DNA of 64,000 nucleotides, taken from Chitinophagales bacterium (GTDB lineage: Bacteria; Bacteroidota; Bacteroidia; Chitinophagales; Chitinophagaceae). Within the stretch, counting starts at the first letter, position 1, and each line of letters begins with the position of its first letter. The notes below the pieces were generated by a model. The model was not told where the DNA came from and did not search any database. It saw only the letters and a list, made by a program, of their open reading frames with translations. A program made the translations under genes and the position numbers. Shown piece after piece: positions 34,036 to 43,868 of this stretch. The stretch is from positions 1 through 64,000 of the forward strand of contig JAATFP010000077.1 of the NCBI GenBank assembly GCA_015655125.1. Direction: 5' to 3'.

Positions 34036-34048
34036 AACAAGAAAAGAA

Positions 34049-35437
34049 ATGGCTATTAAAAAACAACAAATGAAACAATTACACAAAATACCGGCGGCAT
34101 TGGGATTGCTGGTGCTGGTATCCCTGGGAACGTTGGCCCAAACGCCTGTACAGGCACCTGTCATAAACGAATTTTCGGTGAAGCAGGCAGTGGACTATGC
34201 GATGAAGAATACCGCCAAAGTGAAAAATGCTTTGATCGATATCCAGATACAAAAAGAAGCAAACCGCGAAATAACGGCACAGGCTTTACCGCAAATAAGC
34301 GGAACAGGAACTTTTAATGATTATCTTAAAATACCTACCAGTCTGTTGCCCGCTGAAGTCTTTGGCGGCACAGCAGGAACTTTTGTTCCGGTGCAATTCG
34401 GTACGAAGTACAACGTAACCGGCAGCCTCGACGCTTCACAGATCCTTTTCGACGGGCAGGTATTTGTTGGTTTGCAGGCGCGAAAGACATCGATCCAATT
34501 GGCCACAAAACAAAAGGACATCACTGCGGAAATGATCAACGTGAATGTGCAGAAGATCTATTATCAGCTGGTGGTGGGCAAGCAACAAATGACCAGCATC
34601 GATGCCAATATCGAACGTTCACAGAAATTATACAGCGATACAAAAGCAATGTTTGACCAGGGTTTTAAGGAAAGGCTTGATGTAGACAAAGCACAGGTTC
34701 AGCTGAATAATCTCCAGACCGAAAAGATAAAGGCACAAAACCGGCTTGATGCGGGCTATGCCAGCCTGAAATTTTTGCTGAACATGCCGCAAAAGGATCA
34801 GTTGATCCTTACCGATACCATTTCTGAGGATCAGATCAAAACAAACGTGCTGAACAACGAATACAATTACAGCGACCGCAATGATTTTCAATTGCTGGAG
34901 ATAAACAAAAAATTAAATCAATACAACGTAAAAAGATACAAGTTGAGCTACATTCCTACGCTCAGCGCTTTTGCCAACTACCAGAAGAACGCTCAACGCA
35001 CAGATTTCGATTTTTTTAAAGGTGGAAGTGATCATCCCTGGTTTACTACTTCATTGGTAGGAATTAAATTATCTGTTTCGATTTTTGATGGTTTTGCTAA
35101 AAGGTCGCGTGTTAACCAGGCAAAACTTGCCTTGCAAAAAACAGAAAATAGCATCGAAGAATTAAAAGAATCGATCGACAATGATGTGGTACAGGCCAAT
35201 CAATCGCTTACAGCGGCATTGCTTACGATGGATAATCAAAAACGCAATATGAACCTGGCAGAGAAAGTATACAACACCACGCGTATCAAATACGACGAAG
35301 GGTTGGGCGATAACCTCGAAGTATACAATGCTCAGGCTGATCTGAAAGTGGCACAGAATGATTATTACAGCGCGGTATATGACGCTATCATTGCAAAAAT
35401 CGATTACCTCAGGGCGATCGGAAAAATCACACAATAA
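34049..35437 (+). CDS. TolC-family outer-membrane efflux protein
   Basis: 462 residues with a signal peptide within MKQLHKIPAALGLLVLVSLG (a second ATG at 34073 gives the usual length). Two repeats of coiled-coil and beta-barrel segments typical of TolC are visible (VDYAMKNTAKVKNALIDIQI; VVQANQSLTAALLTMDNQKR; TTRIKYDEGLGDNLEVYNAQ). It forms the outer-membrane exit channel for the tripartite pump encoded by the next two genes. Confidence 0.93.
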   Translation: MAIKKQQMKQLHKIPAALGLLVLVSLGTLAQTPVQAPVINEFSVKQAVDYAMKNTAKVKNALIDIQIQKEANREITAQALPQISGTGTFNDYLKIPTSLLPAEVFGGTAGTFVPVQFGTKYNVTGSLDASQILFDGQVFVGLQARKTSIQLATKQKDITAEMINVNVQKIYYQLVVGKQQMTSIDANIERSQKLYSDTKAMFDQGFKERLDVDKAQVQLNNLQTEKIKAQNRLDAGYASLKFLLNMPQKDQLILTDTISEDQIKTNVLNNEYNYSDRNDFQLLEINKKLNQYNVKRYKLSYIPTLSAFANYQKNAQRTDFDFFKGGSDHPWFTTSLVGIKLSVSIFDGFAKRSRVNQAKLALQKTENSIEELKESIDNDVVQANQSLTAALLTMDNQKRNMNLAEKVYNTTRIKYDEGLGDNLEVYNAQADLKVAQNDYYSAVYDAIIAKIDYLRAIGKITQ

Positions 35438-35460
35438 CTAACAGCACTCAAAATAACGAC

Positions 35461-36669
35461 ATGAAAAAAGCAACACAAGTATTCTTCGCAGCGGCGCTTA
35501 GTTTGGCTATCGTCTCGTGCGGCGGTGGTAAAAAAGAAGGCGATGCAACGTTGAATGATAAGAAAGCAAAGCTGGCAAAACTCAAAGCTGATAAAGAAAA
35601 GGACGATAAGGAGATCCTGAAACTGCAGGAAGAGTTGTCGAAGATCGACACCAGCAGCACCAACCCTTCAAAAATAAAACTCGTGGCAACGGCACCTATC
35701 GTTCGCCAGGATTTTAATCATTATATCGAACTACAGGGTAAAGTTGATGCAGAAAATATTTCTTACATCGCCCCGCAGGGCAATCCCGGGTTAGTAAAGC
35801 AGGTACTTGTGAAGCAAGGCGATCGCGTGAGCAAGGGGCAACTCTTGTTACAACTTGATAATTCTCTTTACATACAAAACATAACTACAGCAAGGCAGCA
35901 GGCAGCACAGATCAATTCAAATCTTGTGCTTGCTAAAAGCGTGGCACAGCGTTATCAGAATTTGTGGAACCAGGGAATTGGTTCGCAGGTACAGCTGCTG
36001 CAATATCAAACAAACGTAAGCTCACTGGAAAGCCAGCTGGCAGCCGCCAATTCGCAAGTGCGCCAGGCGCAGGTGCAGGCAAATACCGCCAATGTTTACA
36101 GCGATGTGAGTGGAGTGGCTGATATTGTAAACATTAAAGTTGGCGAAATATTTTCCGGATCAACAGCCGCCGGCCCGCAAATCAAGATCGTGAACAACTC
36201 ACAGCTAAAAGTAGTAAGCAATATTCCTGAAAACTATCTTGGAAGTGTTCAAAAAGGAACAGCCGTGGTAGTGGTATTGCCGGATGCAAATAAAACGATC
36301 AATACAACGGTTAGTTTTCTCGGTGCATCCATCGATGCACTCAACAGGGGCTTTGTAGTAGAAGCGAAACTTCCGTCTGATCCTTCGCTCAGGCCAAATC
36401 AAATCGCCACTTTAAAGATCAGGGATTATAGTTCGGCCAACAGCATTTCTATCCCGCTTAAAACTTTGCAGAATGATGAAAAAGGAAAATTCGTCATGAT
36501 CGCAACGGTTGATAATGGCAAGCTTACTGCACACAAACGTACGGTTACGATAGGAAGGTTAAATGGCGATATCCTGGAAATCACATCGGGATTGAAAGAA
36601 GGCGACGTGCTGATAACAGAAGGTTACGCCAGCATTTACGAAGGACAGATTCTGACAACAGGAAAATAG
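35461..36669 (+). CDS. RND periplasmic adaptor (membrane fusion protein), lipoprotein
   Basis: 402 residues. The signal ends in SLAIVSC, a lipobox. A charged Lys/Glu/Asp helix of about 35 residues follows, then the barrel-sandwich hybrid half (PGLVKQVLVKQGDRVSKGQL, LLLQLDNSLY), a coiled coil (RQAAQINSNLVLAKSVAQRY), and the membrane-proximal domain (FVVEAKLPSDPSLRPNQIAT). It links the RND pump to TolC. Twenty-three nt after tolC. Confidence 0.93.
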   Translation: MKKATQVFFAAALSLAIVSCGGGKKEGDATLNDKKAKLAKLKADKEKDDKEILKLQEELSKIDTSSTNPSKIKLVATAPIVRQDFNHYIELQGKVDAENISYIAPQGNPGLVKQVLVKQGDRVSKGQLLLQLDNSLYIQNITTARQQAAQINSNLVLAKSVAQRYQNLWNQGIGSQVQLLQYQTNVSSLESQLAAANSQVRQAQVQANTANVYSDVSGVADIVNIKVGEIFSGSTAAGPQIKIVNNSQLKVVSNIPENYLGSVQKGTAVVVVLPDANKTINTTVSFLGASIDALNRGFVVEAKLPSDPSLRPNQIATLKIRDYSSANSISIPLKTLQNDEKGKFVMIATVDNGKLTAHKRTVTIGRLNGDILEITSGLKEGDVLITEGYASIYEGQILTTGK

Positions 36670-36783
36670 TTCGGGGTCACGGGTTGTAAGTTACGGATTG
36701 TTAAACTCATAGGTTCAACCCGCAACCATTAACCCGCAACCATATACTAACAACGGGCATCTAACAACAAACAACTTGTTCAA

Positions 36784-39700
36784 ATGAGTGCATTAGAAAA
36801 TATTAAAGAAAAATTCAAGGAGTTTAAGCCAACCTCCTGGGCGATCAACAACAAAACATCCATCTACCTGATGATGTTGTTTGTAACGCTCTGGGGCTTG
36901 TCTAAATTCGTTACGCTGCCGAAGGAACAGTTCCCGGATATCGTGATACCGACGATCTACGTGCAAACGATTTACGTAGGTAACTCGCCGAAGGATGTGG
37001 AGAACCTTGTTACGAGGCCGATTGAAAAACAGATTAAAGGCATCACGGGGGCGAAAATCAAAAAATTCACCAGCACTTCACAACAGGATTATTCCGCCAT
37101 CATTGTAGAATTTGATACGGAAGTGAAAACAGAGATTGCACTTCAAAAAGTAAAAGATGCGATCGACAAAGCGAAGCAGGATCTGCCTACGGATCTTACG
37201 GAAGAACCAACCGCCCTGGAAGTGAACCTGAGTGATCAGCCGATTATGTACGTGAACCTGAGCGGTGATTTCGATATGGCCAGGCTGAAAAAGTTTGCCG
37301 ATGATATGAAGGACAAGCTGGAAGAAATTCCGCAGATCAACCGCATCGATATCGTAGGTGCGCCGGAACGTGAGTTCCAGATCAACGTGGATAATTACCG
37401 GATGCAAACGGCTGGCGTAACATTCAACGACATCAGCAATGCCGTGGCGCAGGAAAACATGGATATTTCCGGCGGTCTGCTTGATGTGGGCGACATGAAA
37501 CGAAATCTCCAGCTCAAGGGCCAGTTTCATACAGCATTTGATATCGAAAAAGTGATCGTACGCAACACCCAGGGAGGATCTATTTACCTGAAAGATATTG
37601 CAGTGATAAAAGATACCACCAAGGATGCGGAAAGTTTTGCGCGGCTTGATGGCAAGAATGTTGTAACGCTCAATATCATTAAAAGAAGCGGCGAGAACCT
37701 CATTGAAACCAGCGAGGCCGTTCAGAAAGTGGTAAAGGAAAATAAAGGGATAACGTATCCTGAAAATCTTAACGCGGTGATCACCGGTGATCAGAGTGTG
37801 AAGACAAAAGCATCTTTTAACGAACTGGTGAATTCGATCATCATCGGTTTCATACTGGTGCTGATCGTGCTGATGTTCTTTATGGGCGTCACCAATGCGT
37901 TCTTCGTGGCGTTGAGTGTGCCGTTGAGTATGTTTGTAGCCTTCGTGTTTTTGCCGGGTGCGGACCTGATCGTTGGTACACACGTAACGCTCAATTTTAT
38001 CGTACTCTTTGCGTTGCTGTTCGGGCTCGGTATCATCGTGGATGATGCAATCGTGGTGATAGAGAATGCGCACAGGATATTCACCGAAGGAAAAGGAAAA
38101 ATTCCGGTGAACATCGCCACCAAAATGGCGGCAGGCGAAGTATTTGTTCCGGTTCTGGCTGGTACGCTTACCACGCTGGCACCGTTTTTCCCGTTGCTTT
38201 TCTGGCCCGGAATCATCGGGCGATTCATGGTGTATCTGCCAACGATGCTGATCTTTACGCTCGCAGCATCATTGATTGTAGCCTTCATCATGAACCAGGT
38301 ATTTGCTGTAGATTTCATGAATCATCCCGACGGGGATAAGGAGAAAAAATCGGCCATATTCAAACGGCCGTTGATTTGGGTGATGCTCGGGCTTGGACTG
38401 GTACTCGATATATTCGGGGCGCCATTTGTAGGAAATTTACTCATCCTGTTCATGCTTTTAATATTACTCAACCGTTATGTATTGGATGATGCCATTCACA
38501 GTTTCCAGAACCGCGTGTTGCCATGGATCATGAGCCATTATGAGAACCTGCTGAAATGGGCACTCAAGGGATGGCGGCCGGTGCATTTGTTGCTCGGAAC
38601 GGTCGGACTTTTATTTCTTTCTGTTTTCATCTTCACCATTTCTGTAAATAGCGGAAGAGTAGGAATTGCTTTCTTCCCGAAAGGAGATCCGAACCAGATA
38701 TATGTGTATTTGAAATTACCGGTTGGTACAAGTGTGGAATATACCGATTCTGTAACGCGTACGCTTGAAACAAAAGTGAACAAAGTGCTTGGCATCGACA
38801 ATGCAAAAGGCAAAAAGAATGATATCGTCGAAAGTGTTATCAGCAACGTTGCCATCGGGGCAAGCGATCCTTCGGCAGGCGACAGAAGCACAAGAAGTGA
38901 ATTGGGCCGTATCCAGGTTTCATTTGTAGAATATGAAAAACGTGACGGACATAGTACCAAACCTTATCTTGACCAGATACGTGCAGCTGTTGGCGGTATT
39001 CCGGGTGCGGAAATAAGCGTGGACCAGGAAAGCGCGGGGCCACCAACGGATCCGCCGGTAAATATTGAAATTGCCAGCGAAGATTTTGATAACCTTGTAA
39101 AAACATCGGTGGCACTTAAAAACTATCTCGATAGTATCCAGGTGCCGGGCGTGGAAGAATTGAAGATGGATGTGGATCTTAACAACCCGGAAATTACGCT
39201 GACCGTTGATCGTGATCGGGCATTGGTGGAAGGTGTTTCTTCCGCGCAGATCGGGCAGGAAATACGCACGGCATTGTTTGGAAAGGAAGTGTCGAAGATC
39301 AAAGAAGGAAAAGATGAATATAAGATTCAGCTGCGTAACAATGAACTGCAAAGAAAGAGTTTGTCTGAATTGCTTAACATGCGCGTTTCTTTCAAAGACA
39401 TGGCCATGAATGGCGCCCAGAAGAATATTCCAATCAGCGCCTTGGTAAAAGTGGAACCCACCAGCACATTCGGTAGCGTGAAACGCAAAAACCAGAAACG
39501 ACTCATCACGCTTCGCTCCAACGTGTTGACCACACAAGGATACAACGCAACGGCGGTGAACCAGGTGATAGCAGGGCATATTGCATCGTTTACCAAAAAA
39601 GGCGACGGGGTTACCATCAAACAAACGGGCGAAGGCGAACAACAGGCTGAAACCGGTGCATTCTTAGGCAAGGCCCTGATGATCGCACTTGGATTGATCT

Positions 39701-40377
39701 TACTGGTATTGGTATTGCAATTTAATTCCGTAAGTAAATCGGTGATCATATTAACCGAGATCGTATTCAGTGTGATTGGTGTGCTGCTGGGCTTCGCGAT
39801 CTTCGGAATGGAAGCCTCGGTGTTGATGACAGGTTTGGGTATCGTAGGTCTGGCTGGTATTGTGGTGAAGAATGGTATACTCGTGATAGAATTCGCCGAA
39901 GAATTGAGGCACCGCGGAATGAAAACCCGGGAAGCGGTGATCGAAGCCGGTAAAACGCGTATTATCCCGGTATTGCTCACGGCGCTTGCAGCGATCTTAG
40001 GGTTTATACCTATTGCAGTTGGTTTCAACATCAACTTCGTAACGTTGTTCTCCGAACTCAATCCACATATTTTCTTCGGCGGTGATAACGTGGCGTTCTG
40101 GAAGCCGCTAAGCTGGACGATCATCTTCGGTTTGGCATTTGCTTTCTTTATGACGTTGATCATCGTACCGGCAATGTATATGATTGCAGAAAGGCTGCGC
40201 AGGCCGATGCGGAGAATGTATGGTGGAAAATGGATCAGCTTCATGGGTATTCCGCCATTGATCTTCCTGTTTATTCCATTAATGATTATCACAATGGTGA
40301 AACATAGAATGGAGGTACGCAGAAGAAAAAGAAGATTAAAAGATGCACCGGAAGCGTTTGTAGGAAGTTGGTTTTAA
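36784..40377 (+). CDS. RND multidrug-type efflux transporter
   Basis: 1197 residues of the HAE1/AcrB-type family. The N-terminal GLSKFVTLPKEQFPDIVIPT, the TM4 charged motif GIIVDDAIVVIENAHR, and the C-terminal counterpart VKNGILVIEFAEELRHRGMK are visible. It is longer than the usual 1040 residues because about 90 residues with two additional hydrophobic segments (IWVMLGLGLVLDIFGAPFVG, LLILFMLLILLNRY) sit between the first TM block and the second half. Such inserts occur in some Bacteroidota RND proteins. It completes the tripartite pump; substrate unknown. Confidence 0.93.
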   Translation: MSALENIKEKFKEFKPTSWAINNKTSIYLMMLFVTLWGLSKFVTLPKEQFPDIVIPTIYVQTIYVGNSPKDVENLVTRPIEKQIKGITGAKIKKFTSTSQQDYSAIIVEFDTEVKTEIALQKVKDAIDKAKQDLPTDLTEEPTALEVNLSDQPIMYVNLSGDFDMARLKKFADDMKDKLEEIPQINRIDIVGAPEREFQINVDNYRMQTAGVTFNDISNAVAQENMDISGGLLDVGDMKRNLQLKGQFHTAFDIEKVIVRNTQGGSIYLKDIAVIKDTTKDAESFARLDGKNVVTLNIIKRSGENLIETSEAVQKVVKENKGITYPENLNAVITGDQSVKTKASFNELVNSIIIGFILVLIVLMFFMGVTNAFFVALSVPLSMFVAFVFLPGADLIVGTHVTLNFIVLFALLFGLGIIVDDAIVVIENAHRIFTEGKGKIPVNIATKMAAGEVFVPVLAGTLTTLAPFFPLLFWPGIIGRFMVYLPTMLIFTLAASLIVAFIMNQVFAVDFMNHPDGDKEKKSAIFKRPLIWVMLGLGLVLDIFGAPFVGNLLILFMLLILLNRYVLDDAIHSFQNRVLPWIMSHYENLLKWALKGWRPVHLLLGTVGLLFLSVFIFTISVNSGRVGIAFFPKGDPNQIYVYLKLPVGTSVEYTDSVTRTLETKVNKVLGIDNAKGKKNDIVESVISNVAIGASDPSAGDRSTRSELGRIQVSFVEYEKRDGHSTKPYLDQIRAAVGGIPGAEISVDQESAGPPTDPPVNIEIASEDFDNLVKTSVALKNYLDSIQVPGVEELKMDVDLNNPEITLTVDRDRALVEGVSSAQIGQEIRTALFGKEVSKIKEGKDEYKIQLRNNELQRKSLSELLNMRVSFKDMAMNGAQKNIPISALVKVEPTSTFGSVKRKNQKRLITLRSNVLTTQGYNATAVNQVIAGHIASFTKKGDGVTIKQTGEGEQQAETGAFLGKALMIALGLILLVLVLQFNSVSKSVIILTEIVFSVIGVLLGFAIFGMEASVLMTGLGIVGLAGIVVKNGILVIEFAEELRHRGMKTREAVIEAGKTRIIPVLLTALAAILGFIPIAVGFNINFVTLFSELNPHIFFGGDNVAFWKPLSWTIIFGLAFAFFMTLIIVPAMYMIAERLRRPMRRMYGGKWISFMGIPPLIFLFIPLMIITMVKHRMEVRRRKRRLKDAPEAFVGSWF

Positions 40378-40456
40378 AGGGCGGCCCGCGCGACCCTTAT
40401 TGTGATTAGGTGAGATTGAAATTTCGCTTTAAACCCAATATATGATTTTTATGTGG

Positions 40457-40483
40457 AGCCCCCGGTTTTTCCGGGGGCTTTTT
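40457..40483 (+). terminator. Terminator of the efflux operon
   Basis: AGCCCCCGG (40457-40465) and CCGGGGGCT (40471-40479) form a 9-bp perfect stem with loop TTTTT, followed by a T5 run. Confidence 0.88.
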
Positions 40484-40666
40484 GTCGTAAAATGTTTTAG
40501 GTTTTTATCTCGACTTGAGGGAAGAAATTTAAAATTGTTTAATCAACTATATTTCGCGCCGCAATATTTTCCTGCCGCCGGGTTGTCAACCCGGCGGCGG
40601 TAACTGAATTTTCAAACGATTTATGTAATCTTGATTTTCTCTGCATCTGCTTGAAAAAATAACTTT

Positions 40667-42364
40667 ATGCAGAAAATATGGATCATGATCATCACCCTGA
40701 TCAGCCTCAACGCAACAGCACAAGATACCGCCAAAACAACTTCAAAACTTACGTCAGCAACAGTTTATTATGGTTACGGCGCAGAGCTTACCCACGAGTC
40801 AAAAGTGAATGTGAACAGCAGTATTAAACAGATCGTAATTGGTCAGCTCAGCACCAGTATCGATGAAAATAGCCTGCAGATAAGCGTTCCGGATAATGTG
40901 GCGCTTCTTTCACATAAGTATGATATATTTTACCCAACTGCACAGGTCGTAAATGATCCCCTGGTAAAAAAGTTGAGGGACAGTATGGCGGAGGCTAACA
41001 AAGAACTTGCCCGCAACCGCAACCTGATCTATATAGAAGAACAAACACTCGATAAGACAGGCAAACTGGTAGAATCCGTAATTGAAAAAAGCGGCAACAA
41101 AACAGTAAGTGCCGACGACGCCTTGAAACTCATCAACGCTTACACCACCAAAATTGAAAAAGCACGAACGAATATTTTTAACCTGAAAGAAACAGAAACT
41201 TCGATCAACGAAAAAATCAGCGCATTCCTGGTTAAGATCGACGATGCATCCAAATCGCCGGCGGAAACACCCAAACCTTATGGCCAGCTGATCCTCCAGG
41301 TGATGTGCAAGAATAGCGGCGAAATACCGGTGTCGTTCAGTTACTTCACCCGAAACGCCGGCTGGGCGCCATTGTACGACATAAAAGTAAATGCAAAAAC
41401 GAATGAGATCAAATTGGTATACAAAGCTTCCATTACCCAAACTACCGGCATCGATTGGAAACAAACACGCCTTACCCTGAGCACCAGCAACCCTAATCTC
41501 AATGGTGTGGCACCGGTTCTCAGCGCGTGGTATCTGCAAATGTTTACACCGCAAGTTCAAAATACTTTAACGGGCCGTACACCAGGTGTTACTATAACAA
41601 ATACGATTCAGTCTTATTACAACGACGATAAAGATCTGAAGGAAGAAATCGTAACTACCGCGCTGGGTAGTGTAAAACAAAAAGCAAGTCTTGGCTATGA
41701 TGTTGTCACTATCGATCCAAGTAATCTGCAGAAATATACTACACTCACCGAGAGCCAGCTCAACACCAATTTTGAGATCGACCTTCCTTATGATATTCAA
41801 AGCAACGGCCAGGTGCATGCCGTAACCATCAAAGATGAGAAGATAAATGCCACGCTTAAAAATTACGCGGTGCCTAAATTAGACAAGAATGCTTACCTGC
41901 TTGCAGAAGTAAGCGACTGGCAAAACCTTAATTTGTTGCCCGGCGTTGCTAACATCATTATGGATAACACCTATCTCGGCAAGTCGTTCATCGATCCTAA
42001 CAGCACGGCAGATACCCTCAACTTATCGCTTGGCCGCGACCAGCGCGTAGCCGTGAAACGTGAAGTAGTAAAGGATTTCACTACCACTAAAGTAAATGGA
42101 AACACAACAAAACAAACATTTACTTACGAAATTACCGTAAAGAACAACAAGGTAACTACAGTTGATATGTTATTGAAAGACCAGTTCCCGATCAGCACCG
42201 TAAAAGACATTGAAGTAAAACTGGAAGAATCCGGCGATGCTGCAGTGAATAATGAAAGCGGCGTGGTAACGTGGAAACTGCAATTGAAACCGGGCGAAAG
42301 TAAAAAAGTGCGGTTTAGTTATACGGTGAAATATCCTAAGGATAAGAAGATTTCGAATCTTTAA
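40667..42364 (+). CDS. MuiA-like DUF4139 protein with a SusC-plug-like insert
   Basis: 565 residues with a signal peptide (MQKIWIMIITLISLNATAQ). The N-terminal DUF4140 and C-terminal DUF4139 regions of the mucoidy inhibitor A family are recognisable (KLTSATVYYGYGAELTHES; WAPLYDIKVNAKTNEIKLVY; LKPGESKKVRFSYTVKYP). Near residues 298-348 a segment reads LTGRTPGVTITN followed by EEIVTTALGSVKQKASLGYD, which resembles two signatures of SusC/RagA plug regions in reversed order. MuiA-type proteins act in envelope or polysaccharide control; the role of the insert is unknown. Confidence 0.82.
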   Translation: MQKIWIMIITLISLNATAQDTAKTTSKLTSATVYYGYGAELTHESKVNVNSSIKQIVIGQLSTSIDENSLQISVPDNVALLSHKYDIFYPTAQVVNDPLVKKLRDSMAEANKELARNRNLIYIEEQTLDKTGKLVESVIEKSGNKTVSADDALKLINAYTTKIEKARTNIFNLKETETSINEKISAFLVKIDDASKSPAETPKPYGQLILQVMCKNSGEIPVSFSYFTRNAGWAPLYDIKVNAKTNEIKLVYKASITQTTGIDWKQTRLTLSTSNPNLNGVAPVLSAWYLQMFTPQVQNTLTGRTPGVTITNTIQSYYNDDKDLKEEIVTTALGSVKQKASLGYDVVTIDPSNLQKYTTLTESQLNTNFEIDLPYDIQSNGQVHAVTIKDEKINATLKNYAVPKLDKNAYLLAEVSDWQNLNLLPGVANIIMDNTYLGKSFIDPNSTADTLNLSLGRDQRVAVKREVVKDFTTTKVNGNTTKQTFTYEITVKNNKVTTVDMLLKDQFPISTVKDIEVKLEESGDAAVNNESGVVTWKLQLKPGESKKVRFSYTVKYPKDKKISNL

Positions 42365-42384
42365 TTGCTTTCGCTTCGCGAAAG

Positions 42385-42520
42385 TTTTTGAACCACAAAG
42401 GCACAACGACACGAAGGTTCACAGAGTTTTAAGCTATAAAATAAATAAGGGGTCTGTTATTTTCCGGACCTCCTGAATTTTAATAACGTTGTGAAGCTTT
42501 GTGTCTCTGTGGTTCAAAAA
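42385..42520. repeat. GAACCAC-family inverted-repeat element, copy 1
   Basis: The outer arms are TTTTTGAACCACAAAGGCAC at 42385-42404 and its imperfect inverse ending GTGTCTCTGTGGTTCAAAAA at 42520. The arms extend about 35 bp with several mismatches. The centre carries AGGGGTCTG/CGGACCTCC. CTGCG-family repeat words follow directly to 42605. A second copy is at 52523-52650. Confidence 0.7.
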
Positions 42521-42593
42521 TTCTGCCGAAGGCAGAATAAAGCTGCGTAATCCATTAATCAATTCGCCGCCAGGTGAAAAAAGAAATCTGCGA

Positions 42594-43193
42594 TCAAAGT
42601 TCAAATCCGGATTGCACCTGCTTCAACTTTTCAATGATCGCCGTCGTCCTTCCATGTTCCTTTCGCACCGATCGTTTTCCGAGCCATAAGGTGGCGATCA
42701 ACATCCAGATGACATACACCACTAAAAAAATTATTTTCCAAAACATCAACATCGGCGCCAGCACCAGCGTTTCATAAAAATAAAATGCAAAGGCAAGATT
42801 GAGCACGATCGTGTACCACATCACACCGGTAGTATTTACATATTTCTGATGTGAATAAAATCTTTCAAATTGTTGCAATAGTGCCGACGGCGACTGTGAG
42901 AAATCCATATTTCTTAAATGCTGCGTTTGCCTGAACCTGATGATGGAAAAAACAATCACGCAGGCCGACATCAATGCAAGTCCTGCATATGAAGTGGCAT
43001 ATTTGAAATCGATCGTGAAAAGAACTATAAGCATGGAAGCTATCGCGAGCATAAGGCAGATTACCTGTACGAGAATCTTGTTCGCTAACTTATTCTTTTC
43101 ACGCGAAGCTTTTTTTATAATGTCTGCCGCATCCGGTAACTGCAGTTGCCGCGGTTTCTTCCACAAGGCTTCTATGTCGTCAAATGTGTTCAT
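42594..43193 (-). CDS. Membrane protein coupled to the ECF sigma gene
   Basis: 199 residues. The N-terminal part is cytosolic (MNTFDDIEALWKKPRQLQLP); four hydrophobic helices are at about 40-58, 65-84, 118-138 and 142-165. Its start overlaps the sigma-factor stop by 14 nt, so it is translationally coupled. Its location and topology fit an anti-sigma or sigma-operon membrane partner, but no anti-sigma motif is recognised. Confidence 0.75.
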   Translation of the reverse strand: MNTFDDIEALWKKPRQLQLPDAADIIKKASREKNKLANKILVQVICLMLAIASMLIVLFTIDFKYATSYAGLALMSACVIVFSIIRFRQTQHLRNMDFSQSPSALLQQFERFYSHQKYVNTTGVMWYTIVLNLAFAFYFYETLVLAPMLMFWKIIFLVVYVIWMLIATLWLGKRSVRKEHGRTTAIIEKLKQVQSGFEL

Positions 43194-43671
43194 CGCTGAA
43201 AAATATTTTCGTTAATTGCTGTTTGATCCGGTGGATCTTTACCCGCAGATTTCCCTCGCTGATATTTACCGCGTCGGCAATTTCTTCATACGGAATTTCT
43301 TCCAGTACCATCGAAATGATCAGCCTGTCGGCCTCGGGTAATTTTTGGATCGCTCTGTGCAGCTGCTGCAAATGTTGCTCCCTGTCAACGGTGCTTAGAT
43401 CATCTGCGCGATCAAAAGTTTCTTTTAATTCCACCGGTGCCTTATGCTTCGTTGCACGGATATGCGACAGGCAAGTGTTCACCGCTATCCTGTATATCCA
43501 TGTGCTGATCTTTGCATCGCCCCGAAACGAATCTATATTTTTCCAAACATTAATGAACGTTTCCTGCATAAAATCCTGCGCCTCGGCCTCGTTATCGGTA
43601 TATGCCAAACACATCCGCAACACCTGAGGAGCATGTGTGGCATATATCTCGGTAAAAGCAGGATGTTTCAA
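43180..43671 (-). CDS. ECF sigma-70 factor
   Basis: 163 residues. Region 2 has LAYTDNEAEAQDFMQETFIN then SFRGDAKISTWIYRIAVNTC; region 4 has LPEADRLIISMVLEEIPYEE then GNLRVKIHRIKQQL. There is no classical zinc-finger anti-sigma; the overlapping membrane gene is the likely regulator. Confidence 0.92.
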   Translation of the reverse strand: MKHPAFTEIYATHAPQVLRMCLAYTDNEAEAQDFMQETFINVWKNIDSFRGDAKISTWIYRIAVNTCLSHIRATKHKAPVELKETFDRADDLSTVDREQHLQQLHRAIQKLPEADRLIISMVLEEIPYEEIADAVNISEGNLRVKIHRIKQQLTKIFFSDEHI

Positions 43672-43803
43672 TTGGTGTGCTGTTTGATCAATTCCGTCTG
43701 GTAAGATGACAAAGTTGGGGAAATGTTACAGGAAATGCAAGTTTAGGGTTAGATGAACGTATTACAGGCTTGATGCATTTTAAAAAACGGTAGCTTATAA
43801 AAT

Positions 43804-43834
43804 AAAAAGCTGGCAGTGCTGCCAGCTTTTTATT
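43804..43834. terminator. Bidirectional terminator
   Basis: AAAAAGCTGGCAG and its inverse CTGCCAGCTTTTT are separated by 3 nt. A and T runs on both sides make it suitable for either strand; it lies downstream of the M16 peptidase gene. Confidence 0.8.
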
Positions 43835-43868
43835 TTTGGTGTGTTCGTTCTGATAACTAATTGCTAAA

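Noticed and set aside
36670-36783. Transcription terminator between the adaptor and RND genes
   Set aside because: ACCCGCAACC words give only an imperfect stem without a T run, and the operon is expected to be continuous.
37078-40292. Long minus-strand open frames opposite the RND transporter gene
   Set aside because: They are shadows of a long coding region with biased codon use; composition (His/Ile-rich) is not protein-like.
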